This document shows positions 46,244 through 59,300 of a stretch of 64,000 bases of DNA, in pieces. Made by a program: the position numbers and the translations under genes. This DNA comes from Botrytis cinerea B05.10. Taxonomy: Eukaryota; Ascomycota; Leotiomycetes; Helotiales; Sclerotiniaceae. The notes below the pieces were generated by a model. That model was given only the letters and a program-made list of their open reading frames with translations, did not search any database and was not told the DNA's origin. The stretch covers positions 1,860,001-1,924,000 of the forward strand of contig NC_037311.1 of the NCBI RefSeq assembly GCF_000143535.2, read 5' to 3'. Every line of letters begins with the position of its first letter. Position 1 is the first letter of the stretch.

Positions 46244-49200
46244 TGAGAATCGTTTTAGAGTGAGCAAAAGTGAATCCGTGAATTTAGTGATGGCTTGGAG
46301 GGGAAGCAGATGGAAGTGGTGATTTTGGCAATACTAGTCTCAGCACACAAGCCACGGGACGTAGTGGATTCTGAGGGTGGAAGTGCTCCATCGATGAACC
46401 CGTTATATGTGGTAATGCACATGGAGGACAATAATGGAGATATTTTTACTCAATAAACACGCTATATATGCATATGAAAGGCGAACATACCATTGTGCTA
46501 TTTGACCAGTTTCCTGAGAAATCATAAAATTGTATCTAGGCGACAAGAAAACGATCAAAGATACAAGCTGGCCACAATTAGTCTTTCGCCAAGAAAGAAG
46601 AAGAAGGAAAGAGGCAAGATAAAGTACTCTTTGTAGTCTTTCGTGATTTTCTAGATCAAACAATCGCGGTTAGTATGCACAGAGAATCAAACAAAATGTA
46701 CAACTTACGTAGTAGTGTACGCTTGTGGGTTTAGAAGGGACCTTTGAAGCTGCTGGATGCAAACAACTCGGACAAGCAAGCTAACAGAAGCCAGAATTTC
46801 CCTGTGGTGGTTTTGAATGTTGGGGCGATGAGCTCCGTCAAATATGCGAGCGGTATAATAAGTTGTAATGATCAATCAATGAAAGCAGTCTGCGAGGTTT
46901 CCTATGAGTTCCTATATCTGGCTTCGAAAGTTGATGTTTTTCACAAGAGATAAAAAGTATGAAGTAAGCCCAAAAATCAAGATACAAAGAATGAATGTTA
47001 AAGGTATCTGCTCATATGAGTGTGGCTTAAAAAATTGAAAAATTCTGTGAGAAAAAAAATGTTCTTAAAAAAGTGATTGCTGTTGTCCTGGAGATGAATG
47101 GGCCGTTGTATGTGATTTTGTTGTTGAATTTGGGCAACGAATGAAAAGATGAATCAAAAATCTCACTTCTAGATAGGTGTGAAAGTTTCTCTCAAAGTAA
47201 AATGTATAGAATCTCACATAAAAAGATCTTTACTGTTGTCTTGTAAATATCAAGGAAAATCTTCAAAATTGGTACAGCTCGGGTTTAGCCGAGGCTAGGG
47301 CCAAATTCTATGTAACCAAATTGAATTATTCGACTGCAAGCAATCTACTCTTTGCTATTGGATAGAGAGAATTTGAATAAACTTGTTAGATAGAGAGCCT
47401 TATCCACAAGGCGGAGTTGATAAAATATGATGTTGTCATTCAGTATCCGGTTATCTTCGGTTCTCAAATTTGATGTCGGTGCATGTTGTTCATACTAGAT
47501 ATCAACTTCTTCAACAGTCTTACTGTAAGCCATCAACTACTTGTTCTTGATTCATATGTGTTTTTGGATATGCCTCTATGTCTTACTTTTTTCTTATCAC
47601 GGTTTATTGATTGCGGCTCTTGTACCATCTTTTGCTCTTGAGATTGGAAATACTTCAAGATACATGGAGAATTCATGGATTTCTTTTCAATTCGGAAAGC
47701 AAAGACAAGCAGTACTTGAATATTGACAAAATTTCTCTGCAGAAACATTCGTTTGTGCAAACAAGGTCTTAGCTCAACCTTTCTCTTGACTGAAAACCTG
47801 CAGGCCAGGTTGTGGTTTGCCACTAGTCTGTTAGTACTATTCCATTTCCTCTCTCTCTTCACATGTTGTTGAACATGCGAGCTCTATGTATATACTAATA
47901 AGTTTCTTATATCTTGATCACGACCTACAACAAACAAAATACTCAACTTCCCTGGACAAAAACCTGACCAGTCAGACCCCTTTACACGATACCTCTTTCA
48001 TCCGAAAATTTCTACTCTCTACACAAAAATTCATCCACATAGGGATCCTCGCACTCCATACCACTATAATATTCTCACTCGACAAAAGAAAAGCATAAAG
48101 AAGGGGTGAAAACGTGAGGAATCACGATTAGAATCCCCAAGCTTGTGTTAAATAGTGTTTTAGACAGGCAAAAAAGCAGGAGCTATGGAACTTGATACAT
48201 GCTAGCAATTATCTTAAGAAGAGCTGCATATCAAGCGTTCATACACAAATGGGGAAACATAAAGGAAGCGGTGACTCTACAATAAGTATACTGGGGGGAA
48301 TATGGAAGGAAGCATGGAAAACTTGAACATGATCACTACGATAGACGTGTGTCTCTGGAAGAATGAATCGACAACAGAATTTCATAAAGATTAGAAGAAA
48401 AGGGGAAGGCAACTGAAATAGTAAAAGCGAGACTGCAGGAAAAGGAAGGCGCAATGAAGTTGAAGATTATCTTCCACCCCCGAACTGCACATTGAGGAAT
48501 TTCAATGCTAGAAATATATGAGGCTCGAAGATCTGTGTGAATGAATTTATGCAAAGGAGTTGAAATGGTAACATATCAGTCTAGGAAGAAAGATCTAGCT
48601 CGCGCTCTGTGTAGGATACATGCCAGATCATGAGCAGCCAAGAGGAATTAAGATGTGTTCAAGAGTTGGTCAAATTAGATTTGGAAAAAGTTAGTTTGAT
48701 TCCACAGTGAGTCAACCGTGAGCCTGCATCTGAAGAGATTTGTATTCCTTCATTCTATCATTATTAATAGTGTAGGAAATGTATAAGTTTCATACATGAA
48801 TATGCCAAAATGAGTATCTGCAGCGCCCATGGCCATTTCGAAATCGCTTATTGCTCCAGTGTGTACCACTGTATTACAGGATCTTCCAGACTTTATGGGG
48901 GGTATCTTGACCCCGCACTCACCCTGTAGGCCCTAAAAATATGAACTCTTGTTGTAAGATTCAATGAGTCTGGTCAACCTTAGAAAGATCTCATCAACAT
49001 TTCGAATGGCCATAAACTGTAGAAACTTAGAATTAGAAAGTCTACGCTCATTCAAAAATTGTTACATTCCAGTGTCACATAGGCCAAAATATTTTCCCGC
49101 AGAGAAATTAAGCAGCGAGGAACACGGGGACATCGTGCTGACTGTTGAGATTTTCTTGGGAATCTTTCATCCAAGAAGGCTCAACTGGGCTGTGCTGTAT

Positions 49201-52038
49201 GATTAGCTCATATGTATGCTAAATTTGCAACTAGACGCTAGAAGAATGCAGCCGCATTCTAGTAAATCCCCATCGTTTCCTTGCTAGGGCTTTCCCTCCG
49301 AACACGCTCTAGTTGTAGACTGAAATAGACATTTCGTCTTCTTGAATCTTCATATTTCCATATTTTCTTGTTTTATGATGCTTTGAGTACTCTACACTGA
49401 TTCGAAACCGATCAAGAAAGCTCTTGGGATGATATGCCTAGCTGGTATCATGTCAACTCTCATAGAAGTTTGATAGCTCATAAATAGTAAAAGATAGGTA
49501 TTTAATAGCAGATAAACATCTCATGAAGAGATTAAGAAATAAAACAGATATTTAACTCACTACATCTACATGTGCGTAGATTTTTCTGGAAGTACTTACC
49601 GATTATTGCTTAAGATCGCCGCAAACATCAACATATAGATTTCTATGATAGTTTGAGTGCTTTTGCTTTAGGTCAACAACAGTGTTAGACGAGATTTTAG
49701 TCGCCTATTGAACGGGTTTTCAATCAGCTTTTGGCCCTCCGCTCGTGAGACAGAGCATAGACATTAGTGGTCCTGTATTGAAGCCAAAGAAGACATCTAG
49801 TTTGCCTTGTGTGACGGTCGTCTTTTTCGAGGATATAGAATTTCGATATTCCAAAACGAACGCGTAGTAAAGCTTCATTATGAGGTTCTGGAAGTATTCC
49901 GAGTATAATTTGCAGAAGTAGGAGATTAGGAGGAATTTGAGTCGAAGTAGACTGAGCAAATAGAAAGGGCAATCTGGATAGAGTAGGTCAGCAGAGGAAG
50001 TAAACAGTTCAAGCAGACAGGGGTAAGATTAAAAATCATAATGGAGACGCAATGAAGAACGCGGGCCGCTATCCGACAGTTTCAAAGAGAAAGCGATCAC
50101 AAATAATAGTACACAGTTTCTAATGGGGGAGTAGCTTCAATGCGAAGGTGCCAAGTGAGTGAAAGGTTTTCGAAGCAAAAAGACATCAGGATAATTAGAT
50201 AGTGAGGACCTGCTGAAAACTAAGTAGTTCGTGATAAGAGAAGCTAGATAGTAGGAGGAGGAGGAAAATGACTCAGATTTTAGCTTTCGTAGAGAGTTGT
50301 AGTTGATATTGGGAGTTGGAAAAAGCATATCGAAACAAGAGAGAAAAATCATGTTCGCTAGATAAGAGAAAGAGATGAAATAATTTGGTTCAGGGAGAAC
50401 AGCACTAGATTTACTAGAACACCCAATAAAAGATCATTGTGCATACTCAGGTTAAAGATCAATTAGTGCGCACGCTCTCTCTCAAGATAACAGGCTAATT
50501 ATTATGGTTTTAGTTCAAGATTTGACAACAAAAGTCGTTGGCACAGCACTTCTAGCTAATACTTGTTAAACTTGCAAGCAAACTAAAGCCCTATTCCCCG
50601 AATTTACTAATACCAAAAGCTAGCGCGTAGGAGTTGATGACTGATCCCATCAATTTAACGTATAGCCTTAAAGAAACAAGCGGAATCACTGGCTGTGAAG
50701 AGGAGGATTGCAGAGAGTTGTCGAAGGAGACAGCTGGCAGGATAAAGCCGGTGAATAGCTTCAAGACATCAAGGATAAGCAATTATAATCATATAAGTTC
50801 TAGGATTGTGCGAACCAAGCTTCTGGATCCATATGAGGCAGAAATGACAGCCAACAGAGCAAAGTAGAAGCTTCGCGGCACATAGAAATAGAACAGGCAA
50901 CTTCATATTTGTAGGTGCTAAGGGACCAAAGGAGCTAGGGTACAAGAGGGGTATATCTAGGTGCTAAAAAGCCAATAGTGGGTTATGAGCTGTCAAGGGT
51001 TTCAGCAGGGAAAATATACAGCAGAGGCAACCGATGTATCTGATGCTTGATGTGCGACAACGGTTGACGTAGGTCCAGTTATTGAAGTGAGTTTTCATAT
51101 CACATTAGAGATGTAAGCACTGGACTGATAGATTTAAGGCGATTTGATTTAGTTTTTAGGCTTCTAGCGATAAGAAGGAGAGTTGGGGTTAAAAGACTAG
51201 AAAGACCTAACAGATGAGGAGGAGGAGAAGAAGAAGAGAGAGACTTAGGAAAGGGTAAAGATATTTGAGCTAGGAGACACAAGACCAGCATGGGAAAGTC
51301 AGAGAGAACTTGAAGACATAGAACAAGAGGAATCAAGAGGGATAAGAAGCATCAATGAAGTCAGAGGAATCGAAAAATTCAAATTAGAAGGGGAAGTTGA
51401 GTCTCTAGCTTACACAGCTCCGGGCTAAACACAGCCTGTAGGTAGTATGGCCTGCTACTTAGAGCTTCACAGTCGTAGAGAAATTTATAATCAGTGACAA
51501 TGGGCTTTAACCCCGATTAAAAGCCCTAAAGCAGTCAGATGCAGTACGTAAGCACAAGAATGAATTCATAGTAATACGTTCAAAGCAGGAAGAACAGAGG
51601 GTTCTTGATGATACTACACAAATAAGAATACGCAATAAGGCTACATGCTTCCTCTCCGATCGCTTCTCAAAGCAGCAAAGCCTTGTACTGTATTATATGA
51701 ATGTTGAGCCGTATCAAGTAGCCTTGTATGACTGATATGTTGAATCAATCACGCCACAAAATATAAAAAAATGCGCTAGAAATCTCTTCCGTAGCCTTGG
51801 AAATTTATGATTAATACTTCTGCCATTTATTTAACGTTGAATAATCGTGCATCCGCCGGAACTGCTCTTAATCGAATCCCTTCACCTCTCTATTAATAAT
51901 TATATTTAACAAAGATTATCCTATCAGACATCTTTGCTTTGCCACATTGCATAGTTTTCGTATAGAATACTGCCTATCGATATCACCTCTATCTCTTCGA
52001 TATCTCTTGCGACTACAAATAATATACCTGCTTGCGTA
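46244..52038. other. Gene desert, possibly with decayed mobile DNA
   Basis: 5.8 kb without an intact gene. From about 49.7 to 51.5 kb the plus strand is purine-rich. Long stretches read as charged, gag-like peptide broken by TAG/TGA/TAA codons and frame changes, as expected for a mutated retroelement, but no protease, transcriptase or integrase motif is recognisable. The identification as mobile DNA is tentative. Confidence 0.4.
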
Positions 52039-53905
52039 ATGGAAGACAAAAATCATAGAAATGACGACGGGATGCCCCCAAGACCCGTTCCAAACCCAGA
52101 CGATCCACTACCATCTATCGAAAGCAACGACCCAGGCTCCATGCAGAATCTAGAAGCTCCAATGCCTCTTGCTAGAGAACGAAGGCCACAACGAGGTGGG
52201 CTAATTGGAAGTCAACCTCATCGAAGAGCCCCCATTACTTCGCGAATACCATCACAACTCCTGGAAGCAAGAAGAGGCTCCAGTCCCGCTTATGCGGCAG
52301 CTCTCAGCCAATACCTTGGTCCTATAAATCCTCGAGGACATCAAAGACTGTCTACCAATCCTATACCTGCTCCGATATTTGATCAAGTTCAGATGCCAGA
52401 GTCTTACCTGAGAAGAACGAATGCTGAGAGCACGCAGCCATTGTCTCGGACTCGCAATAATAATACAGCAGGCCTTGATCACCCGGCAAGAGCGCAATTA
52501 CCACCAAAACAAGCTTCATTTTCTGGTCGAATAGCTGATCAGACTATGACAGACCGCGTTCAAGCGCCTTCTGGAAACTTCCACTACACAGGTCCTATCA
52601 GCTACAATCCGCTTACCGAGGCACTTAATCCCCAAAATGCTTCATTCTACCCAACCCCGATGTCCCCCAACCCAAGAAAGCGTGGTAAAATGCAATCTAA
52701 CGCTGCTAATCGCTCCTTAATCCAGCGATCTGACCCCGCAAATCAAAGGTCCTCTCAAGGAGATTCATACATGGGAGGCATGGATGTATCAGTAGACTTG
52801 CAAGCATTGGGTAGCATAGCTGTTGGATCAAGTAATGCTGCACAAGGCCCTTGGGGTGCTTTAATTTCTGTATGTACTACGTTTATTCTTCATCCAACCA
52901 CAAGCTAACCTGTAGAAGCAACCAGAAACAAAGCGAAGACGACCAATAGATTCGAGGACCGAGAATACGGACTCTAACACTATGCAGCCCCCACTATCGC
53001 GTTCAATTGCTCCTAGTCCTCCAGAAATAAACCCTGTTCCATCATATGCTGTAAGTAATTTATGATTAATGCTCCTACTTCTCAATAACTAACTTCTTTC
53101 TTCTTAGGTACCGGTCGCTCTCAAGGAACAGATAAACACACCGCGTCCAGAGCGTGAAGCTACATTCAGTCTTGTCAGAAATGCTGCTGTGATGCTTGAC
53201 CCCTTCACCAAGATAGTTACAGCCACCGTCAAGCTTGTAGCGGAAGATGGTCAGATTTGGGAGTACAAATATGCGGGAAATATACGGAGCTGGAGAAAAG
53301 GTCAAAATGGAAAGGTCACTGTCGCAAAGCTCAACGAGTGGGCAAATTCTATCCTACGTCGCAGACTTCCTGGCAGCTTCCCTCCTGCGGTAAAGAAGAG
53401 AATCTATTCTGCTCCTCCTCCACCTAAGCCAAAGGCTGATAAATGGACAGAGTGGGAGAGAGCATTTCTAGAAGCACATATAATAGAAGGAGTGCAGGAA
53501 AAGATGGCCAGTTTAGATGATAATGATTGGCAGCTTATCGCAGACGTTCAAAATGAGGAGTTTTATAGACGTGAGAGGCTTCCCGGATTGCCTATGGCAC
53601 GGTTAACCTCGCGTACTCTCACCATTGACGGTGTTCCAGCAATCAGGGGGGGTGGTTATACTAAGACCGAAGGCTACTTTCCAAAGCGCTCAAGCTCTGA
53701 GATACAGAACATTATCTACTACTGGCCTGAGATTCACGAGAAAATTAAGGAGGTGGTCAGGAGACACCGTGGAAAGATTCCAACTTTTGTAGATTGTAAC
53801 ACTGATGTCAGTGACTCGGAACGTACCTCAGATGACGAGAATGGGGATAAGGAGCCGGATGAAGCTGATATTGATGCTTTAAAGCCCATTTCTGAAGATT
53901 TATAG
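52039..53905 (+). CDS. Family member F (divergent): disordered N-terminus with WT-E helix domain
   Basis: Not a known family. Exons 52039-52869, 52916-53050 and 53108-53905 give 587 aa; introns are GTATGT...CTGTAG and GTAAGT...TTCTTAG. The first 350 residues are Pro/Gln/Arg/Asn-rich and disordered, with a PETKRRRP basic run. The C-terminal part has IWEYKYAGNIRSWRK (Trp384) ending in AKLNEWANSILRRR, comparable with the FDW...LNKAR region of D. Then come KWTEWERAFLEAHI (Trp435) and NDWQLIADVQNEEF, matching the WTQLEKDKL and IDWDEIADRL pair of D. It lacks the SKF and Cys motifs, so membership is weaker than for A-E. The acidic C-terminus and basic runs suggest a nuclear protein. Confidence 0.7.
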
Positions 53906-56852
53906 TTATTTGAGGAGTGGTTTGAGAATTTTTGAGACTCATTCGCGGTTTTAAGAGAATTAGCGTAGGGATTATGAGCATTAGTACTAGGAAATAACAA
54001 ACGCTGCATTAGAAATTCGAAAATTATCATCAAGATGTCTCGTAATCACTTTCTAGTATCAAAGAACCCCTCATTATCCGACTTTTGAGGTAGGAACAAC
54101 ACCCAATTTGAATCAAAAGACTATTTCTTAACGCTCTGATATGATTAATCTGTTATAATGATAGATATTCAAAGAGATAAGAACTTAGAGCATTCATAGA
54201 ATCAATTTCATTCTTCATTAAACAACCTTCTAAAGTAGTGCAATTTCATAAAATTCCTTGAGGTGAATCTTTTTTTCTGACAGTTTTCCAGCACTAGTCC
54301 GGTCTTTTCCGGTCTTTTCTCTCCAAGAAGAAGTCCTCCGAAGATCCTAAATAGAGAACAAACCTCATTATATATAATTCATCTGTTCAATAAGATTATT
54401 TAATTTTTCAAAGATATAAAATTCACATTCATTTCGAAATATGTTTGTACTAATTTCAACTGTATAAATCATAACCTACTATTTTGAATCAGAATTTGAA
54501 CTATTTCTTATTCTTATAGGTTTATAAGCCTCTGATATCTTATTCTAGTTATTATCTTGAGTCTATAGGTTCTCATTTCGTTTGAGGATGGAATCAAATC
54601 ACACTATTCCTAACTTATCATACGTAATCTCATTGTAAAATTAGATTGCTCTTATCTAATTACAAGTCGAAGTTCATACTAATCTTGATGTCTATTAAAA
54701 CTCATCTCAGCTTCTCAGACTTTAACTTCTATCTAAAGTAGTAGAGTTTATGATATGTTTTAATTCTTAAAGCTTACTAGCTCATAGTATATATTTCTTC
54801 TAGTTTTCATAAATCTATACAATGTAACTTCGTTTGAGGAAAAGATAATATTGGAATTATAAGTTTTATTACAAGATTATAATGCAAGTCAAATTCTTCT
54901 CGCTCATAATCAGAGTCGAAAGTATGGTTATATTTGGATCTATAATAAAATATGATATTAATATTTACTCAAGTATCTTAGGCGATAACGTATATCAAGA
55001 AGAATAGAGCCTAGAACAACCATAATAGTTGTCTGAAACCTTTCAGATTATACCATTGAATTCTAAATTTTCGTATGTCATTCTTGAATGAAATTGTTCA
55101 AAACTCTCTTTTGAAATACGTCTTTACAATATCAATCCTTAGTAGTAATAGCATCAATAGTGAGTTCATTCCCCCACTGAATGCTGTTCGCTCTCATTGA
55201 GTGCTCGGCCTTATACTATAATGTTCAATGCGCGGGCGTTGTGAGTGTTGTTCGGAAGGAACAAACAGAACGTCATGCTGCAGGTTCTGAGAGGCTTGAT
55301 AAATCCTCAAGGGATTTGTTGGTCTCCTGAATACTAAATTATCGCTTAATTTGAGCTAGTCTTATTGAACTAGGGCAAACATGACGAGATATCACGTAGG
55401 CGCGTGATATAAGTCACAGCTACGAATCGGACTCCAAACAATGAATTGGCTCTTCACGACCTATATGGTCCCGGTATGCTGATTACAGCTGATTCCGGCT
55501 TCTCAATTTAAAACTCTGAGCTGCAGAAACCTGAAGCTCATTGTTGACGAATCGACGAAAATTATGTGGCGTTCACAAATAATTCTACTTCTTGGAACAT
55601 TTCATGAATAGCTGGAGTCTTTTTCGAAAAAAATTGTTCATGGTCTGATACCATTTTCTTTGAGAGAAAAATGGCAAAGAGTTTTGATCTTCATGGTTTA
55701 CATAAATAGCGAATTTCAATCTCCATTTTAGGGGCGAAGGGAAAATGATGTTGGAGATGCCTATGGTGAAGTTGGACTGAAAACTCGGGAATTGGTCCCA
55801 AGATCATTTATTGTCTTTTGGCTTATTCTATCAATTCTAAAAGCCTAATCAGGATATGATTTCTTCATCACTCCAGGATTCAGCTACGCACTCCGTGATA
55901 GGTTCTATTATCGACAAACTCACACGAGGCCATCGGTTTCTTTTGATAAAGGTTCTTCTTAATGGATGTAATAAAAAGCCATCATCGTAATCATTTTCTC
56001 AGGTTTTATGACCGTCGGATAGATCTGATGAACTTTCTTGACGCCAACTGTAAGCATTATCAGTGTCGAGAAAGCGTCGTGATCAATAGCTAGTAGAAGG
56101 TTAGTAGTACTTTCGTTGTATCAGTCTAGGATTGAGTCTGTTATTTGTTGAATAATTATTATGCATATCATAAGATTATTTATATTGTCTCATCTAATCA
56201 TACATTAAATAAAGTAAGGTAAATGCTTTTCTTGAATGGATGGATCAGAAATTCGATCATATTAATCTAATGGATGGGAATGACAAAACAGAGATCGAGG
56301 GTATGGGATGCTTGTCCTTCGTCGAGTGCTGATTAAACATGATTTGATCTTAGTGCCACCAAAGAAGGCATTCCCGTAAGTTCTGAAACTTAGATACTAC
56401 GAGGGCTCTGAAGTTCTCCCTCCCGTCTCTCTTTGAGCTTGATAAGCAACTGTCATGCGAGTAAAGCTCTTAAAAATGCTAAGATTCTATTATGTTCAGG
56501 GCATAGATATTCATGACCTTTTAGGGGGTCATGTACTAAGACAAAATAAGAAATGTGTAGATATAGGAAAATATTACGATGTGGCAATAAAGGCAATTTT
56601 AAGACTAAATGTGTTCATTGTAAAGCTGGTAAAGTAATGCAAGGGCCCAATATTACTCTTGAAAAGAAATGAATATTCTACTAGCTAAAACTTCAACGAT
56701 GCTACAAACCAGCTTTTACGCACATCCCAGCGATACCCCTCCAATTCATTCGCTTCTGCATCGATAAAGATACTCACACACCCCGTTTAATTCATCCTCA
56801 TACGTATTCTGACCTCATATGACTAGGGCAGATATAACCGTTTCCCAGCGGC
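53906..56852. other. AT-rich gene desert with retroelement-like traces
   Basis: No intact gene. Bases 54421-54480 contain 15 G/C in 60, against about half in nearby genes. A minus-strand TGGTATCAGA (55653-55644) resembles the primer-binding site used by copia-type elements, and an inverted repeat lies at 55389-55410. These suggest old LTR-retrotransposon DNA degraded by mutation, possibly RIP, but no encoded domain survives. Confidence 0.45.
55389..55410. repeat. Short inverted repeat, ATATCACG arms
   Basis: Arms ATATCACG and CGTGATAT are separated by six bases. A similar structure occurs at 63823-63847. Confidence 0.8.
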
Positions 56853-57908
56853 TCAGTTTGCGGCAAGATTTTGTGTAAAGAATTCGGTGAGCTTGTCGAA
56901 GGGAATCAGCTCAACGCGATCGTAGAGATCAACATGTCCGGCGCCCGGAATCCAGACCAACTCCTTTGGTGAGCCAGCACGCTCATAAGCATCCTCGCTG
57001 AACTCGCGAGAGTGTGCCTGGTCTCCCGAGATGAAGAGCATTGGGCGTGGGGAAATGGTTTCGATATCGTTGAAAGGATAGAAGTTCAAGAACTTGGTTT
57101 GGCTTGCGACAGTGGGGTGTGTGGTGAGGTTTGGCGTAGTAGTGGGTGGGGTGAACTCACCACGTGAGGTGCGATAGTAATCGTAGAACTCGCGGTCAAT
57201 GGGGGTTGACTCATTGGTGAGAACATTTGGGGTACCGCCAGTGACCGCAACTTCTGCACCGTCGACCTCAGCCCAACGCTGCTGCGATGCATGTACAATC
57301 ATTTCTTTGCGCTGCTCAAGGGTCTGGGCATGACGCAGCCCATTACGGGAGACTGAGCCCATGTCGTACATACTTGCTGTGGCGATGGCCCTGATGCGGG
57401 AATCGATTTTGGCAGCACTGATTACGAAAGAACCGCTGCCACAGACCCCAAGAGCGCCGATCCGCTCGCGATCAACAAAAGCCTGTGTGCCCAGATAGTC
57501 CACTGCCGCACTGTAAGCCTCAGCGTAGAAGTCTGCCGACACAGTGTTCATTGGTTCGCCCTCGCTAGAGCCCCAGAATGGGAGATCGAGCGAGATGGTT
57601 ACAAAGCCCTGCTCAGCCATCTTCGTGGCATAGAGATTGGCACTTTGCTCCTTCACCGCACCCATTGGATGACCGACAACAATGGCTGGCGTACTGGCGG
57701 TCTGATTGTTGTTGCGAGCAAGATCGTTGCGAATAAAGATGTTCCCTGCAACAGAAGTTCGAAATTGGGTCAGGAAGGTGATCGGCTGAACCGTCACCTG
57801 ATCGCTGCGGTACCAGTTGTCGGCTCCATAAGACATGTTCTGTGCCATCGCTAGTGAAATGTTTGCAACAGTGATGCCGAGTGCGGCAAAACTGACGACT
57901 GCCTTCAT
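56853..57908 (-). CDS. Secreted alpha/beta hydrolase, dienelactone-hydrolase-like, probable horizontal transfer
   Basis: Single exon, 351 aa, with a signal peptide (MKAVVSFAALGITVANISLAMAQ). Fold features: the oxyanion-type HPMG (80-83), LDLPFWGSSEG, the nucleophile elbow G-V-C-G-S-G with Cys156 in place of Ser, Asp296 in FISGDQ and His325 in PGAGHVDLYD. A Cys nucleophile is typical of the dienelactone hydrolase group; the substrate is not known. The gene is intronless and GC-richer than its surroundings (bases 57241-57300 have 35 G/C of 60) in an AT-rich region. The sequence looks like bacterial alpha/beta hydrolases of the YcjY type, which together suggest acquisition from a bacterium. The N-terminal secretion signal could be original or added. 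Confidence 0.85.
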   Translation of the reverse strand: MKAVVSFAALGITVANISLAMAQNMSYGADNWYRSDQVTVQPITFLTQFRTSVAGNIFIRNDLARNNNQTASTPAIVVGHPMGAVKEQSANLYATKMAEQGFVTISLDLPFWGSSEGEPMNTVSADFYAEAYSAAVDYLGTQAFVDRERIGALGVCGSGSFVISAAKIDSRIRAIATASMYDMGSVSRNGLRHAQTLEQRKEMIVHASQQRWAEVDGAEVAVTGGTPNVLTNESTPIDREFYDYYRTSRGEFTPPTTTPNLTTHPTVASQTKFLNFYPFNDIETISPRPMLFISGDQAHSREFSEDAYERAGSPKELVWIPGAGHVDLYDRVELIPFDKLTEFFTQNLAAN

Positions 57909-59300
57909 GATGATGCTGTTTTCTGCGAAATGTATCTGAGAATGAAGCTTCCTGTGAATGTGAGTGGCAAGATAGCCTCCAACGAAGAGGCATGTCGCTG
58001 GTCTTATAGTTAATGAGCTCAGTCAGTCATGAAGCCTTGCACTGCCATAGCTTGCTTGATGTATGTTACGTCATGAGTAATTTCATGCAATATTGAGAGG
58101 GGTTCTCAAGGAATTAAAGATACACTGCCTCTACGAGGTACTGCAGGACGCGTGTTGCTATTAGCCTTTAACTACCCAAGACACAAATGCAATTGGCTGT
58201 TACCTTCATTTGTGGATTGATAATGCCTAGAGCCGGTTGTGTTGCTCTCTTGCCAAGAAACGTTTAATTTATAACAAGCTCCGAGAATAACCCTATCTCG
58301 CATACCTGTCAATTTAACCCCCCGAATTATTGATCCCATTCGATTTACGTGTTTACATAGATAGATATAGTGTAGAGCTTTGGCTGGCCGCCGCTGTAGC
58401 TAAAGCTTTTGAGACATGTGTGTGTTCATTTGAAGATCAGGATGAACTAATCTGGACTAGCAGTGACCTCATGCTTTGGAAAATTCGCGTATGGTTCACA
58501 CAAATCAGATTGAGAGTTGATAGACCTCAGCGTACCTGATGGTAAAGAACTATTACTATCCCCCTGGGTAATTTCCCCTGAAAACTCCAATTTACATTCC
58601 CAGAGAAGGGGATAGTAACTTTCACGCCGAGTTTGAGGCTGTGTTAGCAACGATATGCAATGTGACAAATCCGTATTTCGGTACTGCTGAAGGTACTCAA
58701 TGATTACGTCGTACATCCAAAAGTTCACTTGCCTGCTCGCTAATCAAATATAGACCATCTGCCGGCAGACCACTCCGGAGTGGGGCGTAAGCAATGTGCA
58801 TTAGTACTGCCAAATTCTACTTGGCACGCTTGGTATGATAGATAGGTAGATGAAACCTTACCTTGACTTCATCAACACGAACCTCACTAAAGGTCATGAA
58901 AGACTGCTATTCAATCATAGAACCAATCAAGAATCGGGACATAAGACTCCAGGGTTGAATAAATCTTAGTATATTAAAGTTACGGTGGCAATGGTAACGA
59001 TAATGATAATGATCATGAGTACTAGTAGCCCTTCAAATTGTCGATTCATCTGATTAGTGATCAACCGTGATATTACAGTGCACATACCGCAGTCGCAGCA
59101 ATCATCACGTGATAATAAACTAAAGAGCGGGGAATAGGCGCAAGGATATCTCGCCACGGGCTATCCCAGTCGTCGAAACATCAATTGTAGTACCAAAATC
59201 AAGTCGAATCGTTTGCCGGTGCAGGTTTCTTAACAAACTTGATTGCTCAATTTCAAAAAATTCAATCTCCCTATTTGTAAAGGAGTTCTGCATCCCCAAA
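57909..59300. other. Divergent intergenic region
   Basis: Between the hydrolase and bZIP starts. No coding frame supported. A plus-strand GATAATGATAATGAT run lies at 59000-59014. Confidence 0.5.
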
